Assembly: GCA_023416585.1 (NCBI GenBank)
Contig: JAEZHM010000081.1
Span: 62,001-126,000 of the forward strand
DNA: 64,000 nt
Source: Bacillota bacterium
GTDB lineage: Bacteria; Bacillota; Clostridia; Christensenellales; Aristaeellaceae
Direction of reading: 5' to 3'
The notes under the pieces are model-generated. The model worked only from the letters and a program-made list of their open reading frames with translations. It was not told the DNA's origin and ran no database searches. Shown one piece after another: positions 53,260 through 61,752 of the stretch. How positions within the stretch are numbered: position 1 is the stretch's first letter; the number at the start of each line of letters is the position of its first letter. A program made the position numbers and the translations under genes.

Positions 53260-54426
53260 TCAGCAATTTTCAAGGAACGTCTTCAGATTTTCTGTAGGAG
53301 TATTTGCAAGATTCCAGGAGGCAACAATGCCTTCCGCGCCGCATTGCCTAAGCAAGTTTGCACTTTGCGAGATCTTCTCCGGTGTAACGGGGGCAATGGG
53401 CTCAACCCGGTTGATCTCCATCCCGGGCAGGATCGCCGCTCCACTTTTGCAAGCTTTTTTGGCTGCATACATAAACATCATTTCCTGCTGGACCATGCTC
53501 GCAAAAAGATCATCCTCCTTCGCCCCGATCAGGGTAAGAAGCGCTAGTGCGCCTTTCCCATGAAGGCCGAAGGACGCGTCGTATGCGTTCAGTTCATAGG
53601 GCAGGCCGGCCGGCGCGTCTGTATAGCGGTAGAGCATGGGCTTCACAAAATCTGCAAGTGGAAGAAGCTTTGTATATACCTGCCCGGCGAAGTAGCCCAG
53701 GGAAGGGGTGAAGAGATCCATGCCCACGGAGAGCCCCTTTTCTTTGAACCAGGTTGCAAGGCGGGTTAAACTTTGGGTAAGGATCTCGCTTTTGCATTCG
53801 AAAAATCGCTGAAGTGTTTTATCTTCAAATGCGAAACCGCTTTCCGTATATCCGCATAATGTCAATGGATTCGGGTCCTGCCTATGTGCACGGGCAAGCG
53901 CTTTAAGCCAGGCTTCATGCAAATCAGGAATTGATAATCCGGCTGCCTCATAAAAGGCCCGGCAGCTTAAGCAAAAGCAGCTGAATACGCCCTCCGGGCC
54001 GGAAAAAAAGGATGGGTAGCGGATGCGGTCCAGGAAGATACCGTCCACAGGCAGGCGGGCATAACTTTGCTCGAATATCTCCATCATGGAATCAATGTTT
54101 TCCGGCGCGCAGGGGCAGCGGAAACGGAACTCCTCCTGGGTGCCCACGGAAGGCGTGTGCAGCGTATGCTCCTGAAAATCAACCAAAGGAGAAAACGGGC
54201 GAATCCCTTCCAGCTCGGAAAACACGGGGAACCAAAGAAATACCTTGACGCCATAAGGCGCAACATATTCTTTGATTTCCTGAAACAAGGGTTCCTGAAG
54301 CGTCCAACCGCAGATGATTCGTTTCAGGCTGCCATGACACAGCAGCATGTCCAACTTTTCCTGGATTTCAGCAAAGGTCAATTGTCTGCCATCGGATAAA
54401 CCCCAGATTTGAACTGCTGTTTCCAT
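53260..54426 (-). CDS. Putative glycoside-hydrolase-like TIM-barrel protein
   Basis: 388 residues, no signal peptide. AAGGAG precedes the ATG. Barrel-like pattern: KVFLWFPVFSELEG, then VDGIFLDRIRYPSFFSG (an Asp after a beta strand, as in DUF4015 or GH13/GH29-like proteins), a Cys cluster CFCLSC, VGMDLFTPSLGYFAGQVY, FVKPMLYRY, and ILPGMEINRVEPIAP. It resembles uncharacterised barrel proteins with family-like GxxLDRIRYP motifs. Catalytic residues not assigned. First gene of the locus; a leftward TATAAT is at 54459-54464. The 238-bp gap to the oxidoreductase gene shows no feature I can name. Confidence 0.6.
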   Translation of the reverse strand: METAVQIWGLSDGRQLTFAEIQEKLDMLLCHGSLKRIICGWTLQEPLFQEIKEYVAPYGVKVFLWFPVFSELEGIRPFSPLVDFQEHTLHTPSVGTQEEFRFRCPCAPENIDSMMEIFEQSYARLPVDGIFLDRIRYPSFFSGPEGVFSCFCLSCRAFYEAAGLSIPDLHEAWLKALARAHRQDPNPLTLCGYTESGFAFEDKTLQRFFECKSEILTQSLTRLATWFKEKGLSVGMDLFTPSLGYFAGQVYTKLLPLADFVKPMLYRYTDAPAGLPYELNAYDASFGLHGKGALALLTLIGAKEDDLFASMVQQEMMFMYAAKKACKSGAAILPGMEINRVEPIAPVTPEKISQSANLLRQCGAEGIVASWNLANTPTENLKTFLENC

Positions 54427-54634
54427 GTTTCATGCTCCTTTGTTGTCAGTGATGGGGGATTATACTTGTATCTATAAGCGATATGTCCGCAGGGGAAACG
54501 GCTTCTATATTGTGCAACACGACTGCCCAAATTGTCAAAAGGCTCGGTGATTTCATTCCTCGGGTTTTATATGGAAAGTCAGGCAGGCAAGTAAGGGGCA
54601 GCTTTGCGCATATGGTGCAGCACAGGGAAAACAG

Positions 54635-54693
54635 AAAACGCCCCATGCCGACTGCACCGCATTGCGGCGCTGATTGACATGGAGCGTCTTTTT
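54635..54693. terminator. Large stem-loop downstream of ABC exporter
   Basis: Outer arms ACGCCCCATG/CATGGAGCGT with one mismatch, inner CCGCATTGCGG hairpin, T-rich sequence on both sides. Probable terminator of the exporter operon. The rest of 54427-54703 shows no convincing gene. Confidence 0.5.
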
Positions 54694-54703
54694 CCAGCAA
54701 AAG

Positions 54704-55579
54704 TTACGACAGTTCATACTGCCCGGTATATAGTTGATAGTACCTTCCCTTTTGGGCGACCAATTCCTCATGGCTGCCGCGTTCCAGGATCGTTCCGTTT
54801 TCCAGCACGATAATCGCCTTGGCGTTGCGCACCGTGGAAAGCCGGTGGGCGATCACGAACACAGTCCTGTTTTCCATCAGGCGGTCCATGCCGGCCTCGA
54901 TCAGCTTTTCGGTGTGGGTATCCACGGAGCTGGTGGCCTCATCCAGGATCAAAACAGGCGGGTTGGAAACGGCGGCCCGTGCGATAGCCAGCAATTGCCT
55001 TTGCCCCTGGCTTAAATTCGTACCGTTGCCGGTGAGCATGGTATCGTAGCCGTCGGGCAGGCGCTGTATAAAGGAATCGGCATTGGCCAGAGTTGCGGCT
55101 TCTATAATCTGCTCCCGGCTGGCGCCCGGGTTGCCAAAGGCGATGTTTTCGGCGATCGTGCCCGTAAACAGGTTGGTATCCTGCAATACCACGGCCACCG
55201 AATGCCGTAAATCATCCTTTTTGATATCCCTTAAGTCGATGCCATCATAGGTGATGCTGCCCGAAGTTACGTCATAAAATCGGTTGATCAGGTTGGCAAT
55301 GGTCGTCTTGCCCGCGCCGGTGGAGCCCACAAAGGCGATTTTCTGGCCGGGCTTTGCGTACAGGTTGATGCCGTTCAGTATGGTGCGGCCCAGTTCGTAG
55401 CCGAATGTCACATCGTGAAAGCGAACATCACCCAAAAGGGGCACAAGCGCCACGCTTCCGTCCGGGTTCGGCCGGCGCCATGCCCACTTCCCGGTCGTCA
55501 TTTCGCTCTCAAGCAGCGTACCGTTTTCATCTTCTGTAACGTGCGTCAATGTCACGGTGCCGCGGTCCAGTTCCTCCGG
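54704..55579 (-). pseudogene. ABC exporter subunit, ATPase half after internal amber codon
   Basis: Continues the frame of 55580-56569 directly after TAG: PEELDRGTVTLTHVTEDENG leads into the ATPase domain. Walker A AFVGSTGAGKTTIANL, Q-loop VVLQDTNLFTGTI, signature NLSQGQRQLLAIARA, Walker B PVLILDEATSSVD are all intact. A separate start (for instance ATG-like codon at 55555) has no clear ribosome site. Either nonfunctional, or made by readthrough or reinitiation. About 60 residues between the TM part and DVTFGYELGR form an unusual insertion. Confidence 0.75.
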
Positions 55580-56569
55580 CTACTCCATGATTTCATAGAT
55601 CCGTTCCGCACCGGAAAGGGCAGCCAGGATGAAGTTTGCCTGCATGGAAAACTGGTTGATAGGCATGGCGATCTGCCTGACATATACCAGGTATGCTGTC
55701 AGGCCGCCCAGATCGAACATGCCGGAGATGGCAAAAAACGCGCCGATACAGGCAGTAAGGGCATAGCTGAAATAAGAGATACTGACGACTACGGGGATCA
55801 GGATGCCCGAATAGGTCATGGCGCCTGTGGCGGCTTCCTTGAGCTTGTCATTGCGCTTCAAAAACTCCTCATAATCCTTGCCTTCGTGGTTGAAAACCTT
55901 GACCACCTTTTGCCCTTCCACCATTTCTTCCAGGAAACCGTTCAGGCTACCCATACATTTTTGCTGCTGGGTAAAATACCTGTGGCTTTGCCTTCCGCTG
56001 TAGCGGATGATCAGAAACAAAAAGAAGAAGGTGACAAGTACGATCATGGACAGCCTGAAGTTCATTACGATCATGGCTGTAAATGTGCCTGCAATGGTGA
56101 TAAAGCTTTGAATCAGCACCGTAAAGCTGGTGTTGAAAGCTTCGGAGATGGTGTCGATGTCGCTGGTAAAGCGGCTCATCAGTTCGCCGTGGGTTCGTGC
56201 ATCGAAAAAGCGCAGCGGCAGCGTTTGAATCTTCCGGAAAAGATCGTCCCTGATTTCCGAAATCATCTTCTGTGCGGCCTTCACCATGAGTTGAGAATAG
56301 CCAAAGGTTGCGGCTACCCCCACAAGATATACGGCTCCCATAAAAAGAAGGAATTTGGCCAGTCCCTGTAAGTTGCCGGGCAGGATATAGTCGTTAACAG
56401 CGGGCTTTAGCAGATAAGTGCCATATACATTGGCACCGGCGCTGATCATGACCAGCAATGCAATAAGCAGCAGCGCGGGTGCATGGCCCTTCATATAGCG
56501 CCAGAGCAGCTTTAAGGGCTTGCGTATATCCCTTGGCCTTTCCCGGGAGGAGGTTGCTCCCCTCATCAT
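55580..56569 (-). pseudogene. ABC exporter subunit, membrane half before internal amber codon
   Basis: 329 residues: about six membrane helices of a type-IV exporter, with LPLRFFDARTHGELMSRFTS and GAERIYEIME followed by TAG at 55580-55582. The codon should read on into the ATPase half in the same frame, giving a subunit of about 621 residues. Start overlaps the stop of the partner subunit by 4 nt. TAG is a normal stop in rpiB and infC here, so recoding is unlikely; a nonsense mutation or sequence error is more likely. Confidence 0.78.
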
Positions 56570-58293
56570 GACACAGCCGCCCCCTTTCTTTGAAGCGCGT
56601 AAATATCTTGGTATATGGGGTTGTGCGCAAGCAATTCTTCATGGGTGCCGACCTCGTTGATTTTCCCGTTTTCCAATACCACAATCTGATCGGCGTGCTC
56701 AATGGAGCTGATTCGCTGGGTAATGAAGATCTTTGTCACATCTGAAAGTTCCTCAGCAAGCTGCCTGCGTATGCTTAACTCTGTGGCAGTATCCACCGCA
56801 CTGGTGGAATCGTCAAAGATCAGCACCTTGGGCCGTTTGAGCAGCGCCCTCGCAATGCAAAGCCGCTGCCTTTGACCGCCGGATACATTCACGCCACCCT
56901 GGCCAAGGTCGGTTTCGTAGCCGTCCGGCATCTTTTTCAAAAATTCGTCAGCACGGGCAATCCGGCAAGCCCAATCCAGATCCTCCTGGGACGCGTACTC
57001 ATCGCCCCACTTAAGGTTTTCCCGTATGGTGCCGGAGAATAGCGTATTCTTCTGCAGTACCATGCCCACGGCGTCCCGTAAATGGGTCAGGCCATATTCC
57101 TTTACGTCATGACCGTCGATTTTAAGGCTGCCGGAGGACACATCATACAGCCGTGGAATCAATTGAACCAGAGAAGATTTTGCCGAACCCGTGCCGCCGA
57201 TGATACCCACCGTCTGGCCGGCTTTGATATGCAGGCTGATGTCGGAAAGTACGTACTCCTTCGCTGTTTCCTTGTATTTGAAGGAAACATGGTCAAAATC
57301 AATGCTCCCTTTTTCCACCTTTCCAGCAAAGGTGCCGTCCACAATGCCGGCCGGCTCATCCATGACCTCCAGAATGCGGCCGGCGGAGGCCATGGAACGG
57401 CTGAGCATTAAAAACACATTGGAGATCATCATCAAAGAATTCAATATTTGCAGAACATAGCTCAAAAAGCCGGTCAGTTGGCCCACCTTCATGGTGCCCG
57501 TATGGATGAAGCTGCCGCCGAACCATAGAATCAAAACAATGGTGGTATACATGACAAGCTGGAAGGCCGGCATGTTCATCACCGCATAATGGAAGGCCCC
57601 TTCGGAGGAAGCGCGGAAGGCCTGGTTGACCTCGCTGAATTTTTGGCTTTCGCGCTCGCCTTTGACGTAGGATTTTACCGTACGGATGGCGACCAGGTTT
57701 TCCTGCACGATACCGTTGACCTTATCCAGCGCCTTTTGCATTTTTCCATACATGGGGCGCAGTTTTGAGATAATCAGATACAGGATGGCAGCCAGGATCG
57801 GAATGGCTACCAGGAAAACCACCGTCAGCTTTGGGCTGATGGTTAATGTCATAATGAGGGCCATCACCATCATTACAGGGCCGCGCACCATGGGGCGGAT
57901 GCCGTTGCAAATGGCGTTTTGAATGATGGTGATATCGCTGGTCAGCCTGGTCATCAGCGATGGGGTACTGAAGTGGTCCACATTGGAAAACGAAAAGCTT
58001 TGTATCTTTCGGTATTCCGCTTTTCGAAGCTCCGCGCCGAAGCCTTGGCCCGCGATGGCGGCAAAGCGCGCGTACAATATGCCCAGCAGCAAGGATGCCA
58101 GCGCGCAAACAACCATGGCAACGCTTTTCAGCAGGATATAATTTGTATCCCGGTTGACTACACCTACGTCTATGATATCGGCCATAATCATGGGGATTAC
58201 CAGTTCAAACCCTGTTTCCAGCACAACAAAGGCGATACTGCCTATCATGTACTTTTTGTATTTTTCAAAGTAGCGGAAAAATCGTTTTAACAT
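56566..58293 (-). CDS. Heterodimeric ABC exporter subunit
   Basis: 575 residues, TM domain 1-310 and ATPase 330-575. Walker A GIIGGTGSAKSSLVQL, signature VNVSGGQRQRLCIARALLKR, Walker B PKVLIFDDSTSAVDT; the residue after Walker B Asp is Asp rather than Glu, which marks the degenerate site of heterodimeric exporters, and the H-loop reads FITQRISS with Gln for His. It needs the partner's catalytic Glu (DEATS), so the amber codon there should inactivate the pair. Drug or lipid efflux is likely. AAGGAG precedes the ATG. Confidence 0.92.
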   Translation of the reverse strand: MLKRFFRYFEKYKKYMIGSIAFVVLETGFELVIPMIMADIIDVGVVNRDTNYILLKSVAMVVCALASLLLGILYARFAAIAGQGFGAELRKAEYRKIQSFSFSNVDHFSTPSLMTRLTSDITIIQNAICNGIRPMVRGPVMMVMALIMTLTISPKLTVVFLVAIPILAAILYLIISKLRPMYGKMQKALDKVNGIVQENLVAIRTVKSYVKGERESQKFSEVNQAFRASSEGAFHYAVMNMPAFQLVMYTTIVLILWFGGSFIHTGTMKVGQLTGFLSYVLQILNSLMMISNVFLMLSRSMASAGRILEVMDEPAGIVDGTFAGKVEKGSIDFDHVSFKYKETAKEYVLSDISLHIKAGQTVGIIGGTGSAKSSLVQLIPRLYDVSSGSLKIDGHDVKEYGLTHLRDAVGMVLQKNTLFSGTIRENLKWGDEYASQEDLDWACRIARADEFLKKMPDGYETDLGQGGVNVSGGQRQRLCIARALLKRPKVLIFDDSTSAVDTATELSIRRQLAEELSDVTKIFITQRISSIEHADQIVVLENGKINEVGTHEELLAHNPIYQDIYALQRKGAAVS

Positions 58294-58312
58294 AACTGCT
58301 CCTTACAGCGGA

Positions 58313-58741
58313 TTAATCAAGCGCTTTGCCAGTTAGATTCCCGTACATACGGCATAGATATCCTATGAATTGTTCCCGCTCACTCTCCGTGAACCCGTTT
58401 AAAGCGTCTTTCTCCACTGCAAGGCAAAGCTTCAGCCATTTTTCATATGCTTCCATGCCTTTTTCCGTGATGGAGACCGAATCGGCGCGCTTGCGCTCCG
58501 CACAGCCGGATCGTTTCACCAGGCCGTTCTGTTCCATATTCGATAGAATCTGTGATACGGTGGCGGGTTCGATATCCAGCGCCGCGGCTATATCTTTTTG
58601 CATGCAGCAATCCGTATGCGAAAGATAGCCCAAAACCTTTGGCTGCCCCGGTGAGAGCCCCATTTCTATCATGCCGGGCCGGATCTTGTTCTTCTGTGCG
58701 TGGAAGGTTTTGTACAAAGCCATGTATAACTGAATCGCCAT
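58313..58741 (-). CDS. MarR-family regulator
   Basis: 142 residues from the ATG at 58741 (AGGAG upstream). Winged helix: CMQKDIAAALDIEPATVSQI, then RSGCAERKRADSVSITEKGM (wing with the D-x-R variant). 19 nt upstream of the exporter genes. Three CTAA/TTAG dyads overlap its promoter, so autorepression released by an effector, often an exporter substrate, is likely. Confidence 0.93.
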   Translation of the reverse strand: MAIQLYMALYKTFHAQKNKIRPGMIEMGLSPGQPKVLGYLSHTDCCMQKDIAAALDIEPATVSQILSNMEQNGLVKRSGCAERKRADSVSITEKGMEAYEKWLKLCLAVEKDALNGFTESEREQFIGYLCRMYGNLTGKALD

Positions 58742-58751
58742 AATATCGCTC

Positions 58752-58794
58752 CTAATAGTTAGCATCCTAATTGTTAGTGAACTAATATTAGTTC
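58752..58794. promoter_or_regulatory. Triple MarR-type operator
   Basis: CTAATAGTTAG (58752-58762), CTAATTGTTAG (58767-58777) and GAACTAATATTAGTTC (58779-58794, perfect 16-bp palindrome). The CTAA starts are exactly 15 bp apart. The last overlaps the -10. Confidence 0.7.
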
Positions 58795-58813
58795 CATACT
58801 GAAAAATTGTCAA
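58785..58813 (-). promoter_or_regulatory. marR/exporter SigA-type promoter
   Basis: -35 TTGACA at 58808-58813, 17-bp spacer, -10 TAATAT at 58785-58790. Confidence 0.75.
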
Positions 58814-58867
58814 GAGTTAAAATGATATAATGGATGAAATGCAAAGGCTTCGTCATGTATCAAATGA

Positions 58868-59023
58868 TTGAAAATTAAGTACCGTCTGCCGCTGGTGCTG
58901 CGCTGCCGGTACGGATACTCCGTGGAAGAGATATCCCACATTTTATGTTTGCCTTCCGGCACAGTTATGACACGGCTAAACCACGCCCGAAGCTTTCAGG
59001 CATTTTCTCAACCGCGCAGTTAA
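58868..59023 (+). pseudogene. Remnant of ECF sigma factor region 4
   Basis: 51 codons read KYRLPLVLRCRYGYSVEEIS, then HILCLPSGTVMTRLNHARS, the classic sigma region 4.2 helix-turn-helix (YRLPLVLRYYYGLSVEEIAE...GTVKSRLHRAR). Region 2 is absent and a TGA lies just upstream. Not derived from the intact ECF gene at 61753, whose region 4 differs. Identified by eye. Confidence 0.65.
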
Positions 59024-59081
59024 GTTTAAGATATCTCACAGTTTAAGCACCTCCCCTTCCATCAAAATATGCTCAAGCGGG

Positions 59082-59113
59082 TAGCCTCCTGCCGTATTTA
59101 TGGCAGGAGGCTA
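59082..59113 (-). terminator. Stem-loop after the binding-like protein gene
   Basis: Perfect 12-bp stem TAGCCTCCTGCC/GGCAGGAGGCTA with an 8-nt loop; T-run weak on both strands. Confidence 0.5.
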
Positions 59114-59144
59114 TCTGTTTACGATTGTTAATTTGAGGGGATTA

Positions 59145-60086
59145 TTACGGGGTTGTTGATTGCAATAGCTTGAGCTGCTCCAAGCTGTCATTCAGGCTGT
59201 CTCCATCCAGATAGGTATACATATAATGCGGAATAGCTTTTAGTATGGTAACGGTATCCTCTCCAAGCCCGCTCTTGGCAATCAGCGTCGTGGCCTTTTT
59301 GTGCTTGTCATTGATAAAATTGATGGATGATTTTACTCCTGCCAGAAAATCTGCCAAATTGGATGTCTTTGCATCAATGATTTCATTTCGAGCCACAATG
59401 AAGCATCCTGCCGGGGGTTGCGTTCCCATAAGGCCATACCATTGGTTCGCAAGGTTAAAGCAACTTCGGTAGCTGTCATTTTCCAGCAGCACTTGCGCGC
59501 ACTGGTAAGGCTTCAAGATCATCACTTCAAAATTGCTTTCCTGCGCCTTTTTAAAAATCTGCTCGTCGCTTTCATAGGTGATGTCCACATGGATATTTGC
59601 TTTTGAAATCAACAGGCTCAGCATTTTATTTTCCAGTGAATTTTCGATTGATTCCTGCATAATGACAGAACGCCCATTTAAGTCTGCAAGGGAATAGATT
59701 GTATAGCCGTTTTCCACAACAACAAGGTTCAAGTAAGATGTTGCAGCCAGCACAGAGATTTCGTCATTATCAAATTCGTTAAGAAACTGCGCGGGCAATA
59801 TTGCCGCATCCAGTTTTCCTTCTTTCAGCGCTGCAATCAATACTGGATATCCATCTGCAATAGAAACATTGTACCTGGAATCATTGCTGTTTATTGCTGT
59901 AAATGTGCAATACGCGTTGGGCTCACGCACTATACCTATGATAGCCGGTCCGCCTGTTATTATGCTCAGGGTAGGAGCAGTGATAATAAGGATGATGCCC
60001 AGCAGGGCAAGCAGAATTACAATGGCCTTGTTCTGCCAAATGGTATGCGCTATCGCTTTTACTTTTGACAGATACTTTTTATACAT
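59145..60086 (-). CDS. Membrane-anchored NMT1/SsuA-like substrate-binding protein
   Basis: 313 residues from the ATG at 60086 (AGAGG upstream); the frame runs 32 codons further without a site. A membrane helix at about 20-42 (IVILLALLGIILIITAPTLS), no cleavage site or lipobox. Then a type-2 periplasmic-binding fold: VSIADGYPVLIAALKEGKLD, AAILPAQFLNEF, SYLNLVVVENGYTIYSLADL, GRSVIMQESIEN. These are features of nitrate/taurine/thiamine-precursor binding proteins. No permease or ATPase is adjacent, so it may be a sensor or an orphan. Ligand unknown. Confidence 0.7.
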   Translation of the reverse strand: MYKKYLSKVKAIAHTIWQNKAIVILLALLGIILIITAPTLSIITGGPAIIGIVREPNAYCTFTAINSNDSRYNVSIADGYPVLIAALKEGKLDAAILPAQFLNEFDNDEISVLAATSYLNLVVVENGYTIYSLADLNGRSVIMQESIENSLENKMLSLLISKANIHVDITYESDEQIFKKAQESNFEVMILKPYQCAQVLLENDSYRSCFNLANQWYGLMGTQPPAGCFIVARNEIIDAKTSNLADFLAGVKSSINFINDKHKKATTLIAKSGLGEDTVTILKAIPHYMYTYLDGDSLNDSLEQLKLLQSTTP

Positions 60087-60202
60087 GAAGGTACCTCTGC
60101 AAAAAAATACTGGATTTGAGGATCTGCCGTTTACTACGAGAGATTTATACAAAGCACAACACCCATAAGCTTTGCAAGGCATTACAGGTGCTGCATGACT
60201 TT

Positions 60203-60231
60203 ATGTTATCGTTTTGCCGTACCTTTGTCAA
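60203..60231 (-). promoter_or_regulatory. Promoter of the binding-like protein gene
   Basis: -35 TTGACA at 60226-60231, 17-bp spacer, -10 TAACAT at 60203-60208; leader about 110 nt. The remainder of 60232-60433 shows nothing I can name. Confidence 0.6.
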
Positions 60232-60433
60232 CTGAAGTATGAATGAAGAAGGCGGATGTCTATATTCCACTTCTGAGCAAGGAATTTTGATTAGAAATAT
60301 TTTACATTTTTAATGGATGGATTTGGAAATCAGCTTCGTTTATTGGGGAGAACAAACCGGCACTTCGGGTTTCATTATGGAACGGACCCGGAGCAGGGAT
60401 AACTGTAGGGTCACTTGAAAGGGGATACAAAAA

Positions 60434-61660
60434 ATGAAATGTTTTGTTCAAAAGAACATTGCCTGCCTGCTGATCTTCATCCTTTTGTTCGCCTTCACAG
60501 GATCTTTTGCGGAAGTAAAAACATTGCAATTAAGCAAGGAAGACATATCGATATATTATGAAATTACAAAGTTTGATACGGAACTGCCTGATGATCTTTT
60601 GACGGCAATAGCGATAACGCGTTGGGCCGGCTGGCAATGTGTAAAAGGCATCCGGCAGGAGGAAAGGGTCAAAAAGACGAGCGCGCTGAAAGGAGGCGTG
60701 GCGCTTGTTGCCGTTCAAAAGGACGGCCAAACGATGCTGCTGCAGTTTACGTGTTCGGATAGCAAAACGTGGAATTGCTTTCCGGCAGCGGAGGAAAAAG
60801 CGTTGCTGACGGGCCGGGACTATGATTTTGACGCCGTCTTGGACAGTTCGTATCCCCGGGTGGAGATGGTATACCCATGCGAAGATGGCGGACGCGAGGT
60901 GTTTCGGCTTGGCTTGAATTATCGCGAAAAGGAACCTATCATGTTTGAACACTACCGCCGCGAGTATGAAGATGGCAGCGTATTAACCATTGGTGCGAGG
61001 TTAAATCATGACCTATTCTTTTATGTGGAAGCGAAATCTTCTTCCGGCACGGCTAATAAGGAAGAGTTTTTGCAGTACCTTTATCCCAATTTGCTGGAAG
61101 CGCTGGATGCAGACCGTTATCCTAAGACGATTGACGAAGTTCGAAGCTTTATTGCCGCCAATCCGCGGTCCGTATCTAATGGATATGGGATACTGTCCAG
61201 CTCAAATATGCGGGCAAAAGCATCATCACAATCAAAGACGCTTGGGTTCTATCATATCGGGACGCCGGCGAAGATTCTGGGCACGAAGCCTGGCAAACGC
61301 GAACCATGGTATGAGGTGCAGGTTGGCCAGACGATTGGCTATATCAGCGGGTCATACATTCTACCGGCGGAAAACATGTTTCTGCATATCCCGTATCCAT
61401 GCGCGCCGCTGACCGTCGGACGGACAAATATCGACTGTGAATTGAAATCGGCTGCCGGCAGCAGCGCCGAAACAACCGCAAAGCTTACAGCGGGTACGAA
61501 CATGTATGTTCTTGCGGACTGCGGCGATTGGCTGCATGTATGTATTCCGAAAGATAATGTAGGGTACTGCATGGATATCGATGGGACGTACGGCTATTTG
61601 CGCGTAAAAGACGTCACGCAAGCCGATACACCCTTGCGGCTGAAGTATACTGAGGATTGA
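60434..61660 (+). CDS. Secreted protein with two C-terminal SH3b domains
   Basis: 408 residues; AAAGGGG before the ATG. Signal peptide about 1-26 ending GSFAEV. Residues 30-240 unassigned. SH3b domain 1 about 250-310 (ILSSSNMRAKASSQSKTLGF, then WYEVQVGQTIGYISGSYI); SH3b domain 2 about 325-400 (TAKLTAGTNMYVLADCGDWL, then GYLRVKDV). SH3b domains bind cell-wall peptides. Codon use fits the neighbours. Followed by the ECF-like gene in the same direction, 92 nt on. Confidence 0.75.
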   Translation: MKCFVQKNIACLLIFILLFAFTGSFAEVKTLQLSKEDISIYYEITKFDTELPDDLLTAIAITRWAGWQCVKGIRQEERVKKTSALKGGVALVAVQKDGQTMLLQFTCSDSKTWNCFPAAEEKALLTGRDYDFDAVLDSSYPRVEMVYPCEDGGREVFRLGLNYREKEPIMFEHYRREYEDGSVLTIGARLNHDLFFYVEAKSSSGTANKEEFLQYLYPNLLEALDADRYPKTIDEVRSFIAANPRSVSNGYGILSSSNMRAKASSQSKTLGFYHIGTPAKILGTKPGKREPWYEVQVGQTIGYISGSYILPAENMFLHIPYPCAPLTVGRTNIDCELKSAAGSSAETTAKLTAGTNMYVLADCGDWLHVCIPKDNVGYCMDIDGTYGYLRVKDVTQADTPLRLKYTED

Positions 61661-61752
61661 TGGATTAATAGAAAGTAAAGGAAACTATATTATTTCTTTT
61701 GCAGTTGGACAAATCATCCATTCCTTTCGTCTAATCCTATGGGTGGTAAAGG

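Noticed and set aside
54483..54677. 64-codon rightward frame between the exporter and the barrel gene
   Set aside because: No convincing ribosome site or family; overlaps a stem-loop that looks like a terminator.
55580..55582. TAG as pyrrolysine or reassigned sense codon
   Set aside because: TAG ends rpiB, infC and the 550-residue gene at normal lengths, so it works as a stop in this genome; no pyl genes are visible.
60302..60529. 75-codon leftward frame upstream of the SH3 protein
   Set aside because: Overlaps the signal-peptide coding region of a supported gene; no ribosome site.
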